Below, one piece after another: positions 16,066 through 24,824 of a DNA stretch of 49,597 nucleotides. A program made the translations under genes and the position numbers. Where the stretch lies: positions 1 to 49,597 of the forward strand of contig NZ_JAFMPX010000028.1 in assembly GCF_017353415.1 (NCBI RefSeq), in the 5' to 3' direction. The notes under the pieces were generated by a model, which saw only the letters and a list, made by a program, of their open reading frames with translations, searched no databases and was not told the DNA's origin. The number at the start of each line of letters is the position of its first letter. Position 1 is the first letter of the stretch. This DNA comes from Arthrobacter sp. E3 (lineage in GTDB: Bacteria > Actinomycetota > Actinomycetes > Actinomycetales > Micrococcaceae).

Positions 16066-18158
16066 CAACCCTCATCAATACCGACCTGGTGCTCCTTGAT
16101 GCCGACCTCGGCACGGACACCACATCCGTCATCCGCCACCTTGCCGAGCTCGTGGCAAAGACCGGCCGGGCCGCCGAAGTTGAAGGCCTGTTTGCCGACG
16201 CCCTGGCCCGTGAACAAAAGACAGCCACCGGCGTCCCGGGCGGCATCGCCATCCCGCACTGCCGCTCCGCAGCCGTCCTCGAACCCACCCTGGCCATGGC
16301 CCGGCTTTCCCCCACAGTTGACTTCGGCGCCAAGGACGGCCCCGCGGATATCGTCTTCTTCATCGCAGCTCCGGCCGGAGCGGACAACGCCCACCTGAAA
16401 CTGCTCTCCAAACTGGCGCGCTCCCTCATCAAAAAGGACTTCACGGCCGCCCTTCGAGCAGCGAAGACCCCGGCAGAGATCGTGGCCCTGGTCGACGGCG
16501 CCCTCGCCGACAATCCACAGCCAGCCGCAACAGCCACCGCTGCTGCGCCGGTTAGGTCCGGCGAGTCCAGCGTTGGGGGCCCGGGTGTGGTCGGGCACCG
16601 CGGAGCGGGCGGGGTCCCCAACGCTGGCGAGGTCGGCCAAACCTCCGCACCGAAGCGGCTGGTTGCTGTGACGGCGTGCCCCACGGGCATCGCCCACACC
16701 TACATGGCCGCCGATTCCCTCGTGCTGGCAGCGCAGGAGGCCGGCGTGGACCTGCAGGTCGAAACGCAGGGCTCCGGAGCCGTGACCCCGCTTGACCCGG
16801 CCGTCATTGCCGCTGCGGATGCCGTGATTTTCGCCGTCGACGTGGATGTGCGTGGCAAGGAGCGTTTCGCTGGCAAGCCCGTGGTCAACTCCCCCGTCAA
16901 GCGGGGCATTGACGAGCCGGCCAAGATGATCCAAGAAGCCCTCGCAGCCGCCGACGACCCGCACGCCCATAGGGTTCCGCACTTTGGCGCCGAGGAGACC
17001 GCGGAGCACAACGCAGAAGCCTCAAGCGAGCACCTTGGCACGAAAATCAAGAAAGTTCTGCTCACCGGCGTCAGCTACATGATCCCGTTCGTGGCAGGTG
17101 GCGGTTTGCTCATTGCACTTGGCTTCCTGCTGGCCGGTTACAGCATCGCGCTGGGTACCACGGCCGATGACATTCTCGGCAACAACACCTTGTTGAATCT
17201 GCCCGACGGCAACCTTGCCCTGTATCTGGGCGCTGTGGCGTTCAAGATCGGCGGGCTGTCGATGGGCTTCCTGGTCCCGGCACTGGCAGGCTACATCGCC
17301 TTCGGCATTGCAGACCGCCCCGGCATCGCACCGGGATTCACGGCCGGTGCTGTGGCCGTCTTCATGGACGCCGGATTCCTCGGCGGACTGGTGGGCGGCA
17401 TCCTCGCCGGCCTCGCCGCCTACTGGATCGGCAGCTGGAAGGTGCCGCGCTGGCTGCGCGGCCTCATGCCGGTGGTCATCATCCCACTGCTGGGCTCCAT
17501 CATTGCCTCCGGTGCCATGTTGCTGTTCCTGGGCGGCCCCATCGCCGCCCTGACTAACGGCCTCAACCACTGGCTGACGGGCATGTCCGGCGCCTCCGCA
17601 GTAGTGCTGGGCATCATTCTGGGCCTCATGATGTGCTTCGACCTCGGCGGCCCAGTCAACAAGGTGGCCTACGCATTCGCCGTCGCCGGCCTGGGTGCCG
17701 GCACTGCAGTGGACCAGGCTCCTTGGCAGATCATGGCCACCGTCATGGCCACAGGCATGGTTCCCCCGCTCGCCATGGCCCTTGCCACAGTGATCGACAA
17801 AAAGCGCTTCTCCCTGGCCGAGCGTGAGAACGGCAAGGCAGCATGGCTGCTGGGCGCATCCTTCATCTCCGAAGGCGCCATCCCGTTCGCCGCTGCGGAC
17901 CCGCTGCGCGTTATCCCCTCCATGATGCTCGGCGGCGCGGTGACAGGTGCCATGACCATGGCCTTCCACGTGACGTCCCAGGCACCGCACGGCGGAATCT
18001 TCGTTTTCTTCGCCATCGGCAACGTGGGCATGTTCATCCTCTCGATTCTGGTGGGAACCGTAATTGGCGGATTCTCGGTGGTTGCCCTCAAGCGCTGGGC
18101 CGTCCGCAAGCCCGTTGATACTGTTGCCCCACAGCAGCTCGTTGCACAGAACAGCTAA
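16062..18158 (+). CDS. fruA: PTS fructose-specific EIIABC
   Basis: A 698-residue permease that takes up fructose and phosphorylates it to fructose-1-phosphate. Domain order is EIIA (about 1-150; phospho-His in GGIAIPHC at H66), a Gly/Ala/Pro linker (155-195), EIIB (about 197-300; phospho-Cys C206 in AVTACPTGIAHTYMAAD), then the EIIC membrane domain from about 330 (ILLTGVSYMIPFVAGGGLLIALGF and onwards, with FDLGGPVNKVAYAFA and EGAIPFAAADP). Start ATG 16062 overlaps the fruK stop. The linker with VGGPGVVGHRGAGG is long. The stop codon abuts the proposed operator before ptsI. Confidence 0.95.
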   Translation: MTTLINTDLVLLDADLGTDTTSVIRHLAELVAKTGRAAEVEGLFADALAREQKTATGVPGGIAIPHCRSAAVLEPTLAMARLSPTVDFGAKDGPADIVFFIAAPAGADNAHLKLLSKLARSLIKKDFTAALRAAKTPAEIVALVDGALADNPQPAATATAAAPVRSGESSVGGPGVVGHRGAGGVPNAGEVGQTSAPKRLVAVTACPTGIAHTYMAADSLVLAAQEAGVDLQVETQGSGAVTPLDPAVIAAADAVIFAVDVDVRGKERFAGKPVVNSPVKRGIDEPAKMIQEALAAADDPHAHRVPHFGAEETAEHNAEASSEHLGTKIKKVLLTGVSYMIPFVAGGGLLIALGFLLAGYSIALGTTADDILGNNTLLNLPDGNLALYLGAVAFKIGGLSMGFLVPALAGYIAFGIADRPGIAPGFTAGAVAVFMDAGFLGGLVGGILAGLAAYWIGSWKVPRWLRGLMPVVIIPLLGSIIASGAMLLFLGGPIAALTNGLNHWLTGMSGASAVVLGIILGLMMCFDLGGPVNKVAYAFAVAGLGAGTAVDQAPWQIMATVMATGMVPPLAMALATVIDKKRFSLAERENGKAAWLLGASFISEGAIPFAAADPLRVIPSMMLGGAVTGAMTMAFHVTSQAPHGGIFVFFAIGNVGMFILSILVGTVIGGFSVVALKRWAVRKPVDTVAPQQLVAQNS

Positions 18159-18168
18159 AAGTGACTTT
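18158..18168. promoter_or_regulatory. Second copy of the proposed FruR operator, before ptsI
   Basis: AAAGT-G-ACTTT, the exact reverse complement of the core at 14223-14233. It begins on the last base of the fruA stop codon and ends 14 bases before the ptsI start. A site here would let FruR act on ptsI-ptsH separately from fruRKA. Confidence 0.55.
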
Positions 18169-18181
18169 CAAAGGAACGGTT

Positions 18182-19900
18182 ATGCAAAACTTTGTTGGAG
18201 TTGGCGTTTCCCGGGGCCGCGTCATTGGCCCGGTCCGGCACATGCCCGCCGCCTTGGCCGAGCCGCCCCCGGGTGAGAAGTTGGCAAGTTCGAAGGCGCC
18301 CGAGACTGCCGCGGCCGCGCTCAAGGAAGCAGCGGCTGCCGTCAAGGCGCAGTTGCTGGCCCGTGCCGGCAGAGTGGAGGGCACTGGCAGGGAAGTCCTC
18401 GAGGCCACCGCACTGATGGCCACCGACCCCATGCTGATCAAAGCCGCCGTGAAGCTCATCAATGCCGGTACTTCGGCTGAACGGGCCATATGGGAGGCCG
18501 GGGAGTCGGGGGCAGCCATGTTGATGGGCCTGGGCGGCTACATGGCCGAGCGTGCCCACGACGTGCAGGACGTCAAGTCCCGCATCGTGGCGCAGCTGCG
18601 CGGCGTTCCCGCCCCCGAGATCCCCGATGCCGACGCACCGTTCATCCTGGTGGCGGAGGACCTCGCCCCCGCCGACACGGCCACCCTTGACCCGAACAAG
18701 GTGGTTGCCCTGGTCACGGCAGGAGGCGGGCCGCAGTCGCATACGGCCATCATCGCCAGGGCACTGGGCCTGCCGGCCGTGGTTGCTGCCGACGGGGTCG
18801 GCGCGCTCGACGACGGCGCCTTGGTGTTCGTCGATGGCGCAACGGGCGTGGTCAGCACCGAACCAGACGACGCCGAACGTGCGGCCGTGGCCGTCTGGCA
18901 GGAGCAGGCTTCGCTGCTGAGCGTCTTTGACGGTGACGGCCGCTTGGCCGACGGCACAGTGATGCCCTTGTTGGCCAACGTGGGCGGCGCCGCTGACGCC
19001 CAGGAAGCAGCTGCAGCGAATGCACAGGGCGTTGGTTTGCTGCGCACCGAATTCTGCTTCCTAGGCAATGACACTGAGCCCTCCCACGCCGACCAGGTGG
19101 CCGCCTACAAGGGTGTTTTCGATGCGTTTCCCGGCCAGAAGGTGGTGGTTAGGACACTCGACGCCGGCGCCGATAAGCCACTGCCCTTCCTGACCGACAC
19201 CAGCGAGGCAAATCCGGCGCTGGGCGTCCGCGGCTACCGCACCGACACCAGCACCCCCGGTGTTTTGGCCCGGCAGCTTGCCGCCATTGCCGACGCCGCC
19301 GCGCAGTCGGACGCCGCAGTGTGGGTCATGGCCCCCATGATCTCCACCGCCGCCGAGGCCTCCGACTTTGCCGCACTGTGCACCGAAGCAGGGCTGAGAA
19401 TCCCCGGTGTCATGGTGGAGGTCCCGTCTGCGGCACTCACCTCCCGGCATTTGTTCGACCATGTGGAATTCGCCAGCCTGGGCACCAACGACCTCACGCA
19501 GTACGCCATGGCCGCTGACAGGCAGCTGGGGGCACTCGCCGCCTTGAACGACCCATGGCAGCCTGCCGTGCTGGCGCTCATCCAGGCAACCGTTGCCGGC
19601 GCCGCATCCCAAGCCAGGCACTCGTCCGCCCAAGCCCTCGAGGACACCGCGCCCAAGCCGGTGGGAGTGTGCGGGGAGTCGGCAGCGGACCCCGTTCTCG
19701 CCGTCGTGCTGGCAGGGTTGGGTGTCACATCGCTGTCCATGACGCCGCGTGCACTGCCGGCCGTCAGCGCAGTCCTGCGCACTGTGACACTTCCGCAAGC
19801 CCGCGCGTTGGCCCTGCGCGCCGTGGATGCGCCATCCGCGGCAGAGGCCCGCGAGCTTGTCCGTGCCGGGCTGCCCGCCTTGGCCGAGCTGGGCCTTTAG
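18182..19900 (+). CDS. ptsI: Phosphoenolpyruvate-protein phosphotransferase (PTS enzyme I)
   Basis: A 572-residue cytosolic enzyme that moves phosphate from PEP to HPr. Visible are the phosphohistidine motif TAGGGPQSHTAIIARALGLPAVV (H187), the PEP-binding region GVGLLRTEFCFLG, RTLDAGADKPLPF, and the C-terminal EVPSAALTSRHLFDHVEFASLGTNDLTQYAMAADR with the later GVCGESAADP cysteine motif. A GTG at 18161 could extend it by seven codons, but ATG 18182 with AAAGGAA before it gives the family N-terminus. It lies 23 bases past fruA and 65 before ptsH. Because it is the general PTS enzyme, it should also feed DhaM. Confidence 0.94.
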   Translation: MQNFVGVGVSRGRVIGPVRHMPAALAEPPPGEKLASSKAPETAAAALKEAAAAVKAQLLARAGRVEGTGREVLEATALMATDPMLIKAAVKLINAGTSAERAIWEAGESGAAMLMGLGGYMAERAHDVQDVKSRIVAQLRGVPAPEIPDADAPFILVAEDLAPADTATLDPNKVVALVTAGGGPQSHTAIIARALGLPAVVAADGVGALDDGALVFVDGATGVVSTEPDDAERAAVAVWQEQASLLSVFDGDGRLADGTVMPLLANVGGAADAQEAAAANAQGVGLLRTEFCFLGNDTEPSHADQVAAYKGVFDAFPGQKVVVRTLDAGADKPLPFLTDTSEANPALGVRGYRTDTSTPGVLARQLAAIADAAAQSDAAVWVMAPMISTAAEASDFAALCTEAGLRIPGVMVEVPSAALTSRHLFDHVEFASLGTNDLTQYAMAADRQLGALAALNDPWQPAVLALIQATVAGAASQARHSSAQALEDTAPKPVGVCGESAADPVLAVVLAGLGVTSLSMTPRALPAVSAVLRTVTLPQARALALRAVDAPSAAEARELVRAGLPALAELGL

Positions 19901-19965
19901 TTTCACCCGTCCCCAAACACCACACACAACACCCATCACCCCCGGAAAACGAGTTGGAGAACACC

Positions 19966-20241
19966 ATGATTGAACGAACAGCCACCATTGCCAGCAGCGT
20001 CGGCCTGCACGCCCGCCCCGCCTCGATCTTTGCCGAAGCGGCGGGCGAGCTGGGCATTGAGGTGACCATTGCCCGCGCTACCGATCCCGTGGATGAGGCC
20101 GTGGATGCGGATAGCATGCTTGCCCTCATGAGCCTCGGCGTGGAGCACGGCGAACTGGTGGTGCTGCGCACCGAGGACGACACTGCCGCGGAGGCTCTGG
20201 AGACGCTCGCGCGCATTCTGGAAACGGACCACGACGCCTGA
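19966..20241 (+). CDS. ptsH: HPr phosphocarrier protein
   Basis: A 91-residue HPr. The phosphorylation site is H15 in SSVGLHARPASIFAEAA, and the DADSMLALMSLGVEHGELVVL segment matches the HPr helix-2 region where Ser46 lies in low-GC Gram-positives. It has GTTGGAGA before ATG 19966. The frame is open far upstream inside ptsI, but only this start gives HPr. It is the last gene of the fru-pts cluster and is followed by a strong hairpin. Confidence 0.94.
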   Translation: MIERTATIASSVGLHARPASIFAEAAGELGIEVTIARATDPVDEAVDADSMLALMSLGVEHGELVVLRTEDDTAAEALETLARILETDHDA

Positions 20242-20242
20242 C

Positions 20243-20268
20243 TTTCACTGCGTGTTTTCACTGCGTGT
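20243..20268 (+). repeat. Tandem duplication of 13 bp after ptsH
   Basis: TTTCACTGCGTGT occurs twice head to tail (20243-20255 and 20256-20268), starting two bases after the ptsH stop. The second copy forms part of the terminator stem. Confidence 0.7.
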
Positions 20269-20288
20269 GGGGCCTTCCCCACACGCAG
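20261..20288 (+). terminator. Terminator hairpin of the fru-pts cluster
   Basis: CTGCGTGTGGGG, loop CCTT, CCCCACACGCAG: a perfect 12-bp GC-rich stem 20 bases after the ptsH stop. There is no T-tract, as is common for actinobacterial hairpin terminators. Confidence 0.75.
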
Positions 20289-20410
20289 AAGTGGTCGTTG
20301 TGAGGAGTATCTCCACGGGTCAAAAATGGTGCACCTGCTAGAATTGACGGTCTGTCCGAAAGAAACAACCGCAAGTCGCAAGCAACCAGCCTCCTTAAGG
20401 GGATGAGCAA

Positions 20411-22015
20411 ATGCCCATAGACCCGAGCACGATTCAACCGGAACCAGGTGTTAAGGACACCGCAGGCCGTCAGCAGGCGCGAGTGAAGAAGCCTCGTCTG
20501 CCCACGCTGAAAAAACGCAGATTGGGCGTTGACGATGTGAACATTGTCAACGCACCCATGCTCAAGAAAGCCCTCGGCGGAACCGTCGTCGGAAACACCA
20601 TGGAATGGTACGACGTCGGCGTGTTCGGCTACCTGATCGGCACCATGGGGCCGGTCTTTCTCCCCGACGCCGACCGCGATGTCCAGACACTTTTCCTGTT
20701 GGGTACCTTTGCCGCAACATTCCTGGCCCGCCCGCTCGGCGGAGTGGTCTTTGGCTGGCTCGGAGACAAGGTGGGGCGCCAGAAGGTCCTCGCCACCACT
20801 CTGATCGTCATGGCTGCGTCCACTTTCGCCGTCGGACTCCTCCCTGGTTATGCGCAGATCGGCGTCTGGGCCGCAGTGCTGCTGGTGGTGGTCAAACTCA
20901 TTCAAGGATTTTCCACTGGTGGCGAATACGCTGGCGCCACCACCTTCGTCAGTGAATACGCCCCTGACAAGCGCCGGGGCTACTTCGCCAGCATCCTGGA
21001 CCTAGGCAGCTACCTGGGCTTTGCCATCGGTGCCGCACTCGTGTCCGTGCTGCAATTGACGCTAGGCCAGGACGCCATGGAGCAGTGGGGCTGGCGAGTG
21101 CCATTTTTGGTTGCCGGGCCACTGGGCCTCATCGCCGTGTACTTCCGGATGAAAATCGAGGAATCCCCTCAGTTCCAGGCGACCCTGGACGCCAACGAGC
21201 AGAATTCCAAGTCCGCCGCAGCCGACGATGAAGACACCTCGGGCGGCCTCGTCCGCCTTGTCAAGGTCTACTGGCGGCAGATTGTGCTGGCCATGGTGCT
21301 GGTGGCCGCAGCCAACACTGTCGGTTATGCACTGACCTCATACATGCCCACATATCTGACCGAGTCAAAGGGCTATGACCCTGTGCATGGAACGTTGCTG
21401 ACCATCCCCATCCTGGTCGCCATGGCCGTGTGCATCCCGCTGACCGGCCGTCTCTCCGACAGGATCGGACGCCGTCCGGTGCTGTGGGTCGGCGCGCTGA
21501 GCACGGTGGTGCTGGCCGTCCCGGCCTTTGCGCTCATCGGCATGGGGCCCGTGTGGTCCACGCTGCTTGGGCTGGCCTTGATCGCCTTCCCCGTGACGTT
21601 CTACGTCTCGAACCTGGCATCGTCGCTGCCCGCCCTGTTCCCGACGTCGAGCCGCTACGGCGGCATGGGCATCTCCTACAACTTTGCCGTGGCGATCTTT
21701 GGCGGCACCGCACCCTTCATCATGAAGGGCTTGATCACCCTCACCGGCAATGACATGATGCCGGCGTTCTACCTGATGTTCACCTCGGCCATCGGCGCCG
21801 TGGCAATTTACTTCCTGCGGGAGTCTGCCCGGAAGCCGCTGCCGGGGTCCATGCCCAGCGTGGCAACGATGGAGGAAGCGGAGGAGCTGGTGGCAACTCA
21901 GGATGAGAATCCGATGCTTGACATGGATCATCTGCCGTTCGATTCCAGCTATGAGCCGCCAACCCCGGGCACCGGCATTCCGGTTACGGTGGGCAGGCCG
22001 ATGGCTGACGTCTAG
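20411..22015 (+). CDS. MHS-family MFS transporter (proline/betaine/metabolite:H+ symporter type)
   Basis: A 534-residue, 12-helix transporter of the metabolite:H+ symporter branch. It has a charged 50-residue N-terminal tail, then LKKALGGTVVGNTMEWYDVGVFGYLIG, FLARPLGGVVFGWLGDKVGRQKVL (the loop 2-3 MFS motif), IQGFSTGGEYAGATTFVSEYAPDKRRGYFASILDLGSYLGFAIGAALV, and FRMKIEESPQF after helix 6. These are the ProP/ShiA/KgtP signatures. The C-terminal 60 residues are acidic and cytosolic. It has AAGGGGATG before the start. Expressed alone; substrate could be betaine, proline or an organic acid. Confidence 0.9.
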   Translation: MPIDPSTIQPEPGVKDTAGRQQARVKKPRLPTLKKRRLGVDDVNIVNAPMLKKALGGTVVGNTMEWYDVGVFGYLIGTMGPVFLPDADRDVQTLFLLGTFAATFLARPLGGVVFGWLGDKVGRQKVLATTLIVMAASTFAVGLLPGYAQIGVWAAVLLVVVKLIQGFSTGGEYAGATTFVSEYAPDKRRGYFASILDLGSYLGFAIGAALVSVLQLTLGQDAMEQWGWRVPFLVAGPLGLIAVYFRMKIEESPQFQATLDANEQNSKSAAADDEDTSGGLVRLVKVYWRQIVLAMVLVAAANTVGYALTSYMPTYLTESKGYDPVHGTLLTIPILVAMAVCIPLTGRLSDRIGRRPVLWVGALSTVVLAVPAFALIGMGPVWSTLLGLALIAFPVTFYVSNLASSLPALFPTSSRYGGMGISYNFAVAIFGGTAPFIMKGLITLTGNDMMPAFYLMFTSAIGAVAIYFLRESARKPLPGSMPSVATMEEAEELVATQDENPMLDMDHLPFDSSYEPPTPGTGIPVTVGRPMADV

Positions 22016-22033
22016 AGCGTCCTGCCGCGACGT

Positions 22034-22795
22034 TCAGCGGCCGCGGTTCCCCACCGCGGCCGCCACCTTGTCCGGGACGAAGCGACTCAGCGCCACGATG
22101 GTTGCATAGCGCTTGGATGGGATGGAGACGGCCTTGCCTGCAGCATTGTCCGCCAGACCTTCACGCACCACCGGTTCGACGTTGAGCCACATCCACGGTT
22201 TTACCCCGCCCATGTCCGCGCCCATGCGCTGGTGGAATTCGGTGTGCACGAATCCAGGGCACACTGCAGTCACCTTCACGCCGTGGGGACCATACCGCAA
22301 GTTCGCCGACCGGCTAAAGTTTGTCACCCACGCCTTGGCAGCACCGTAGCTTCCCCGCGGAATGAAGGATGCCACGCTTGAAACATTGATGACCCGGCCA
22401 TGGCTGCGCGCCAGCATCCCGGGCAGCACGGCATGCATGAGTTCCAAGGGGGTGCGCACGAGGATGCGCAACTGCGCAGCTTCCTCTTCCACAGTGTTCT
22501 TTTCGAACGGCTTGACTAGGCTGAACCCGGCATTGTTCACCAGTACCGAGACGGGCCGGGCAGGGTCCGTCAGCCGGGCACTGACGGAAGCAACGCCGTC
22601 GTCCGTGGTGAGGTCCGCGGACAGCACCTCCACTTCCACCCCAAAGTCACTGCGCAACCGCACGGCCTTGGCCTCAAGCCGTTGGGCGTCCCTAGCCACC
22701 AGCACGAGGTTGTGCTGGGATCGGCCCAGCTGCTGGGCGAACTCGGCCCCCAGCCCGGAGGTGGCCCCTGTAATCAATGCAACGTGTCGCTTCAA
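22034..22795 (-). CDS. Short-chain dehydrogenase/reductase
   Basis: A 253-residue classical SDR. The NAD(P) motif TGATSGLG is at residues 9-16, VLVNNAGFSLV follows, the catalytic triad is seen in INVSSVASF and SYGAAKAWV (Tyr, Lys), and VCPGFVHTEFHQRMG is the usual substrate-loop start. The start is TTG at 22795, immediately after the TAG of the upstream acetyltransferase (TAGTTG), so the two are coupled. Substrate unknown; members of this DltE/YqjQ-like group are often annotated only as SDR. Confidence 0.87.
   Translation of the reverse strand: MKRHVALITGATSGLGAEFAQQLGRSQHNLVLVARDAQRLEAKAVRLRSDFGVEVEVLSADLTTDDGVASVSARLTDPARPVSVLVNNAGFSLVKPFEKNTVEEEAAQLRILVRTPLELMHAVLPGMLARSHGRVINVSSVASFIPRGSYGAAKAWVTNFSRSANLRYGPHGVKVTAVCPGFVHTEFHQRMGADMGGVKPWMWLNVEPVVREGLADNAAGKAVSIPSKRYATIVALSRFVPDKVAAAVGNRGR
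22037..22063. terminator. GC-rich hairpin in the SDR 3' end
   Basis: GCGGCCGCGG, loop TTCCCCA, CCGCGGCCGC: perfect 10-bp arms inside the last codons of the SDR gene and just past the convergent MHS transporter stop. It could end transcripts coming from the plus strand. Confidence 0.5.
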
Positions 22796-23131
22796 CTAAG
22801 CCTCCTGCGGAAAGTCGGTGTACTGGGTGTACAAGTCCTGGTGGTCTGCAATGAAGCGGCGCACATAATTGCAGTGCGGGATGATGCGCTTACCGGCAGC
22901 CACCACATCATCCAGCGCGTACCTGGCCAGCACCATCGGCAGGCCTCCGTCCTCAAAACCAGGCTGGGCTTGTGACCCGACAATATCGGTGTGCCCCGGC
23001 AGATCCTGGAACGTCATGACCACCGCCAATTCATCAGCTGCAAAAAGTTCGTACCGGTGCCGGGCATCGTTGCGAACCATCCGAACGTTGGCGTCAAAGC
23101 AGTCTGATTCCTGGCTTGTGTTCACTCTCAT
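22796..23131 (-). CDS. Small GNAT N-acetyltransferase (YidJ-like, PF14542 type)
   Basis: A 111-residue protein with the mini-GNAT layout: VRNDARHRYELFAADELAVVMTFQDLPGHTDIV, then GGLPMVLARYALDDVVAAGKRIIPHCNYVRRFIADHQDLY, where the G-x(2)-L-x(3)-AL and P-x-C-x-Y-V-x(2)-F-I pattern is diagnostic. Such proteins bind a coenzyme A thioester; substrates are mostly unknown. A frame from 23149 adds six residues; ATG 23131 looks better. Its stop codon touches the TTG start of the SDR. Confidence 0.83.
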   Translation of the reverse strand: MRVNTSQESDCFDANVRMVRNDARHRYELFAADELAVVMTFQDLPGHTDIVGSQAQPGFEDGGLPMVLARYALDDVVAAGKRIIPHCNYVRRFIADHQDLYTQYTDFPQEA

Positions 23132-23185
23132 AAATCGAGCTTGGCACAACGGACAGGTGCTGGCAACAGCGTTCTTCTACTGCGG

Positions 23186-24019
23186 TTAAGCGCCTGCCCC
23201 ACCCTGCCACAGAGCAGTGAACGGGGCACCGGAAACCACCTGGTTTTTAATGCCCTCCGTGACAAAGGCCTTCGCTGTCCGTGCGGCTTCCAGCGCGGTG
23301 GCGCCCTTGGCCAGTTCAGCGGTTACGGCGGCAGCGAGCGAACATCCGGCTCCGGAGACGGCCACCTCCCCCACCTTCGGCGCGGACAGGACCTCCAGGG
23401 TTTCCCCGTCAAAGAAAACGTCGACGGCGTCCGTGCCAGCCAGCCGCACCCCGCCCTTGGCCAGCACTGCCGCACCACTGATTTCATGGATTTTGCGGGC
23501 CGCCGCCTTCAAGTCCTCGACATTGTTGATTTTCATGCCGGAAAGGGACTCGGCTTCAAAGTGGTTCGGCGTGACAAAGGTGGCCAGCGGCAGGATCTGT
23601 GCTTTCAGTGCCTTATCGGTGTCAAGGGCGTGGCCAGGCTCCTGTCCTTTGCAGATCAGCACCGGGTCCAGGACCACATTCTTGAAGGCTGCTGCTTTGA
23701 GTGCAGTCTCTACCGTGCTGATAGTGGCGGGGCTGCCCAACATCCCGATCTTGACAGTCTCCAGCAGTGTCGGTGCGCCAGAAGCTGCACCGTAGGCCGC
23801 CAACGTGGCTTCCAATTGGTCGGCGATGACCTGCTGGTCCACCGGCACGAAGCGGTGGTTCCAGTTGTCCTTGGGGTCAAAGGACACGATGCAGGTCAGA
23901 TTCACGATCCCGAAGACGCCAAGTTCCTGAAACGTCTTCAAATCTGCCTGAGCGCCGGCACCGCCGGTTGCTTCGGATCCGGCAATGGTCAGGGCGAGTG
24001 CAGGGGCTTTTGTTGTCAT
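23186..24019 (-). CDS. Pyridoxal kinase / HMP-P kinase (ThiD/PdxK family)
   Basis: A 277-residue ribokinase-fold enzyme. ALTIAGSEATGGAGAQADLKTFQELGVFGIVNLTCIVSFDP at the N-terminus is the ThiD/PdxK signature; VLDPVLICKGQ and TPNHFEAESLSGMKI are the central motifs; GAGCSLAAAVTAELA is the anion hole. The family phosphorylates hydroxymethylpyrimidine or vitamin B6. The N-terminal text and the VDQQVIADQL region are closest to the pyridoxal kinases of Firmicutes type, and no thi genes lie nearby, so a B6 salvage role is slightly preferred. It is divergent from the cysteine hydrolase. Confidence 0.87.
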   Translation of the reverse strand: MTTKAPALALTIAGSEATGGAGAQADLKTFQELGVFGIVNLTCIVSFDPKDNWNHRFVPVDQQVIADQLEATLAAYGAASGAPTLLETVKIGMLGSPATISTVETALKAAAFKNVVLDPVLICKGQEPGHALDTDKALKAQILPLATFVTPNHFEAESLSGMKINNVEDLKAAARKIHEISGAAVLAKGGVRLAGTDAVDVFFDGETLEVLSAPKVGEVAVSGAGCSLAAAVTAELAKGATALEAARTAKAFVTEGIKNQVVSGAPFTALWQGGAGA

Positions 24020-24121
24020 GGAGACTATCTTGCCACTTTGGCGGCCCTACCAATGTTGCTCCGCCGCCGGTAGATTCTTAATTTGTGCGAGAAATTCCAC
24101 TACGAAACTAAGGACAACGCC

Positions 24122-24769
24122 ATGGACATCGATTCCACCGCTGTGGTTTTCATTGAATTCCAGAATGACTTCACCTCTGAAGGCGGAGTGCTCCATGACG
24201 CCGTCAAGGACTCCATGTCAGCCAACGGCACCTTGGACAACGCCGAAAAGGTCTTGGCAGCAGCCCGCCAAGCAGGTGCCACGGTGATCCATTCGCCCAT
24301 CAGTTTCGCCCCCGGGTACAACGAAATCTCCAAACACCCCTACGGCATCCTCAAGGGCGTGGTGGACGCGACGGCATTCGTGAAGGGCGCTTGGGGAGCG
24401 GAAATCATGGACCGTTTCGCCCCGGCAGAGTCCGACATCATCATTGAAGGCAAACGCGGCCTTGACGCCTTCGGCAGCACGAACTTGGACTTTATCCTGC
24501 GCTCAAAGGGCATCAAGACGGTTGCCCTGGCGGGCTTCCTGACCAACTGCTGTGTGGAGTCCACCATGCGGACCGCCTACGAGCGTGGCTACAACGTGGT
24601 CACGCTGACGGACGCCGTGGCAGCCACCAGCGTTGCAGAGGGGGAATCCGCCGTGAAGTTCGACTACCCCATGTTCTCCACACCTACTACGTCGGCGGAG
24701 TTCATTGCAGCCTTGGCTTCGTCAGCAGACGTGGATGATGCCTCCAGGGGGTACGAGGGCGTCTCCTAG
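24122..24769 (+). CDS. Isochorismatase-family cysteine hydrolase
   Basis: A 215-residue cysteine hydrolase. The triad can be placed: D15 in VVFIEFQNDFTSEGG, K111 in IIEGKRGLDAFGST and C144 in AGFLTNCCVESTMRTAYERGYNVVTLTDA. The group includes nicotinamidases, N-carbamoyl amide hydrolases and true isochorismatases; nothing here decides among them. ATG 24122 has AAGGA before it and gives the family N-terminus, although the frame opens at 24083. No partner genes adjoin it. Confidence 0.87.
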   Translation: MDIDSTAVVFIEFQNDFTSEGGVLHDAVKDSMSANGTLDNAEKVLAAARQAGATVIHSPISFAPGYNEISKHPYGILKGVVDATAFVKGAWGAEIMDRFAPAESDIIIEGKRGLDAFGSTNLDFILRSKGIKTVALAGFLTNCCVESTMRTAYERGYNVVTLTDAVAATSVAEGESAVKFDYPMFSTPTTSAEFIAALASSADVDDASRGYEGVS

Positions 24770-24781
24770 GCATACAGAAAA

Positions 24782-24815
24782 AGATCCCCTGCACCGGATA
24801 CGGTGCAGGGGATCT
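24782..24815 (-). terminator. Strong intrinsic terminator after tRNA-Lys
   Basis: AGATCCCCTGCACCG, loop GATA, CGGTGCAGGGGATCT: a perfect 15-bp stem. On the minus strand it is followed by TTTTT, so it ends the tRNA transcript; on the plus strand CTTT follows, so it may also serve the hydrolase gene that ends at 24769. Confidence 0.88.
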
Positions 24816-24824
24816 CTTTGCGAC

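Noticed and set aside
22796-24019. Thiamine pathway cluster including the ThiD-like kinase and the thiamine-binding protein at 3.5 kb
   Set aside because: The two are 20 kb apart with no other thi gene or TPP riboswitch visible, so a shared pathway is not supported.
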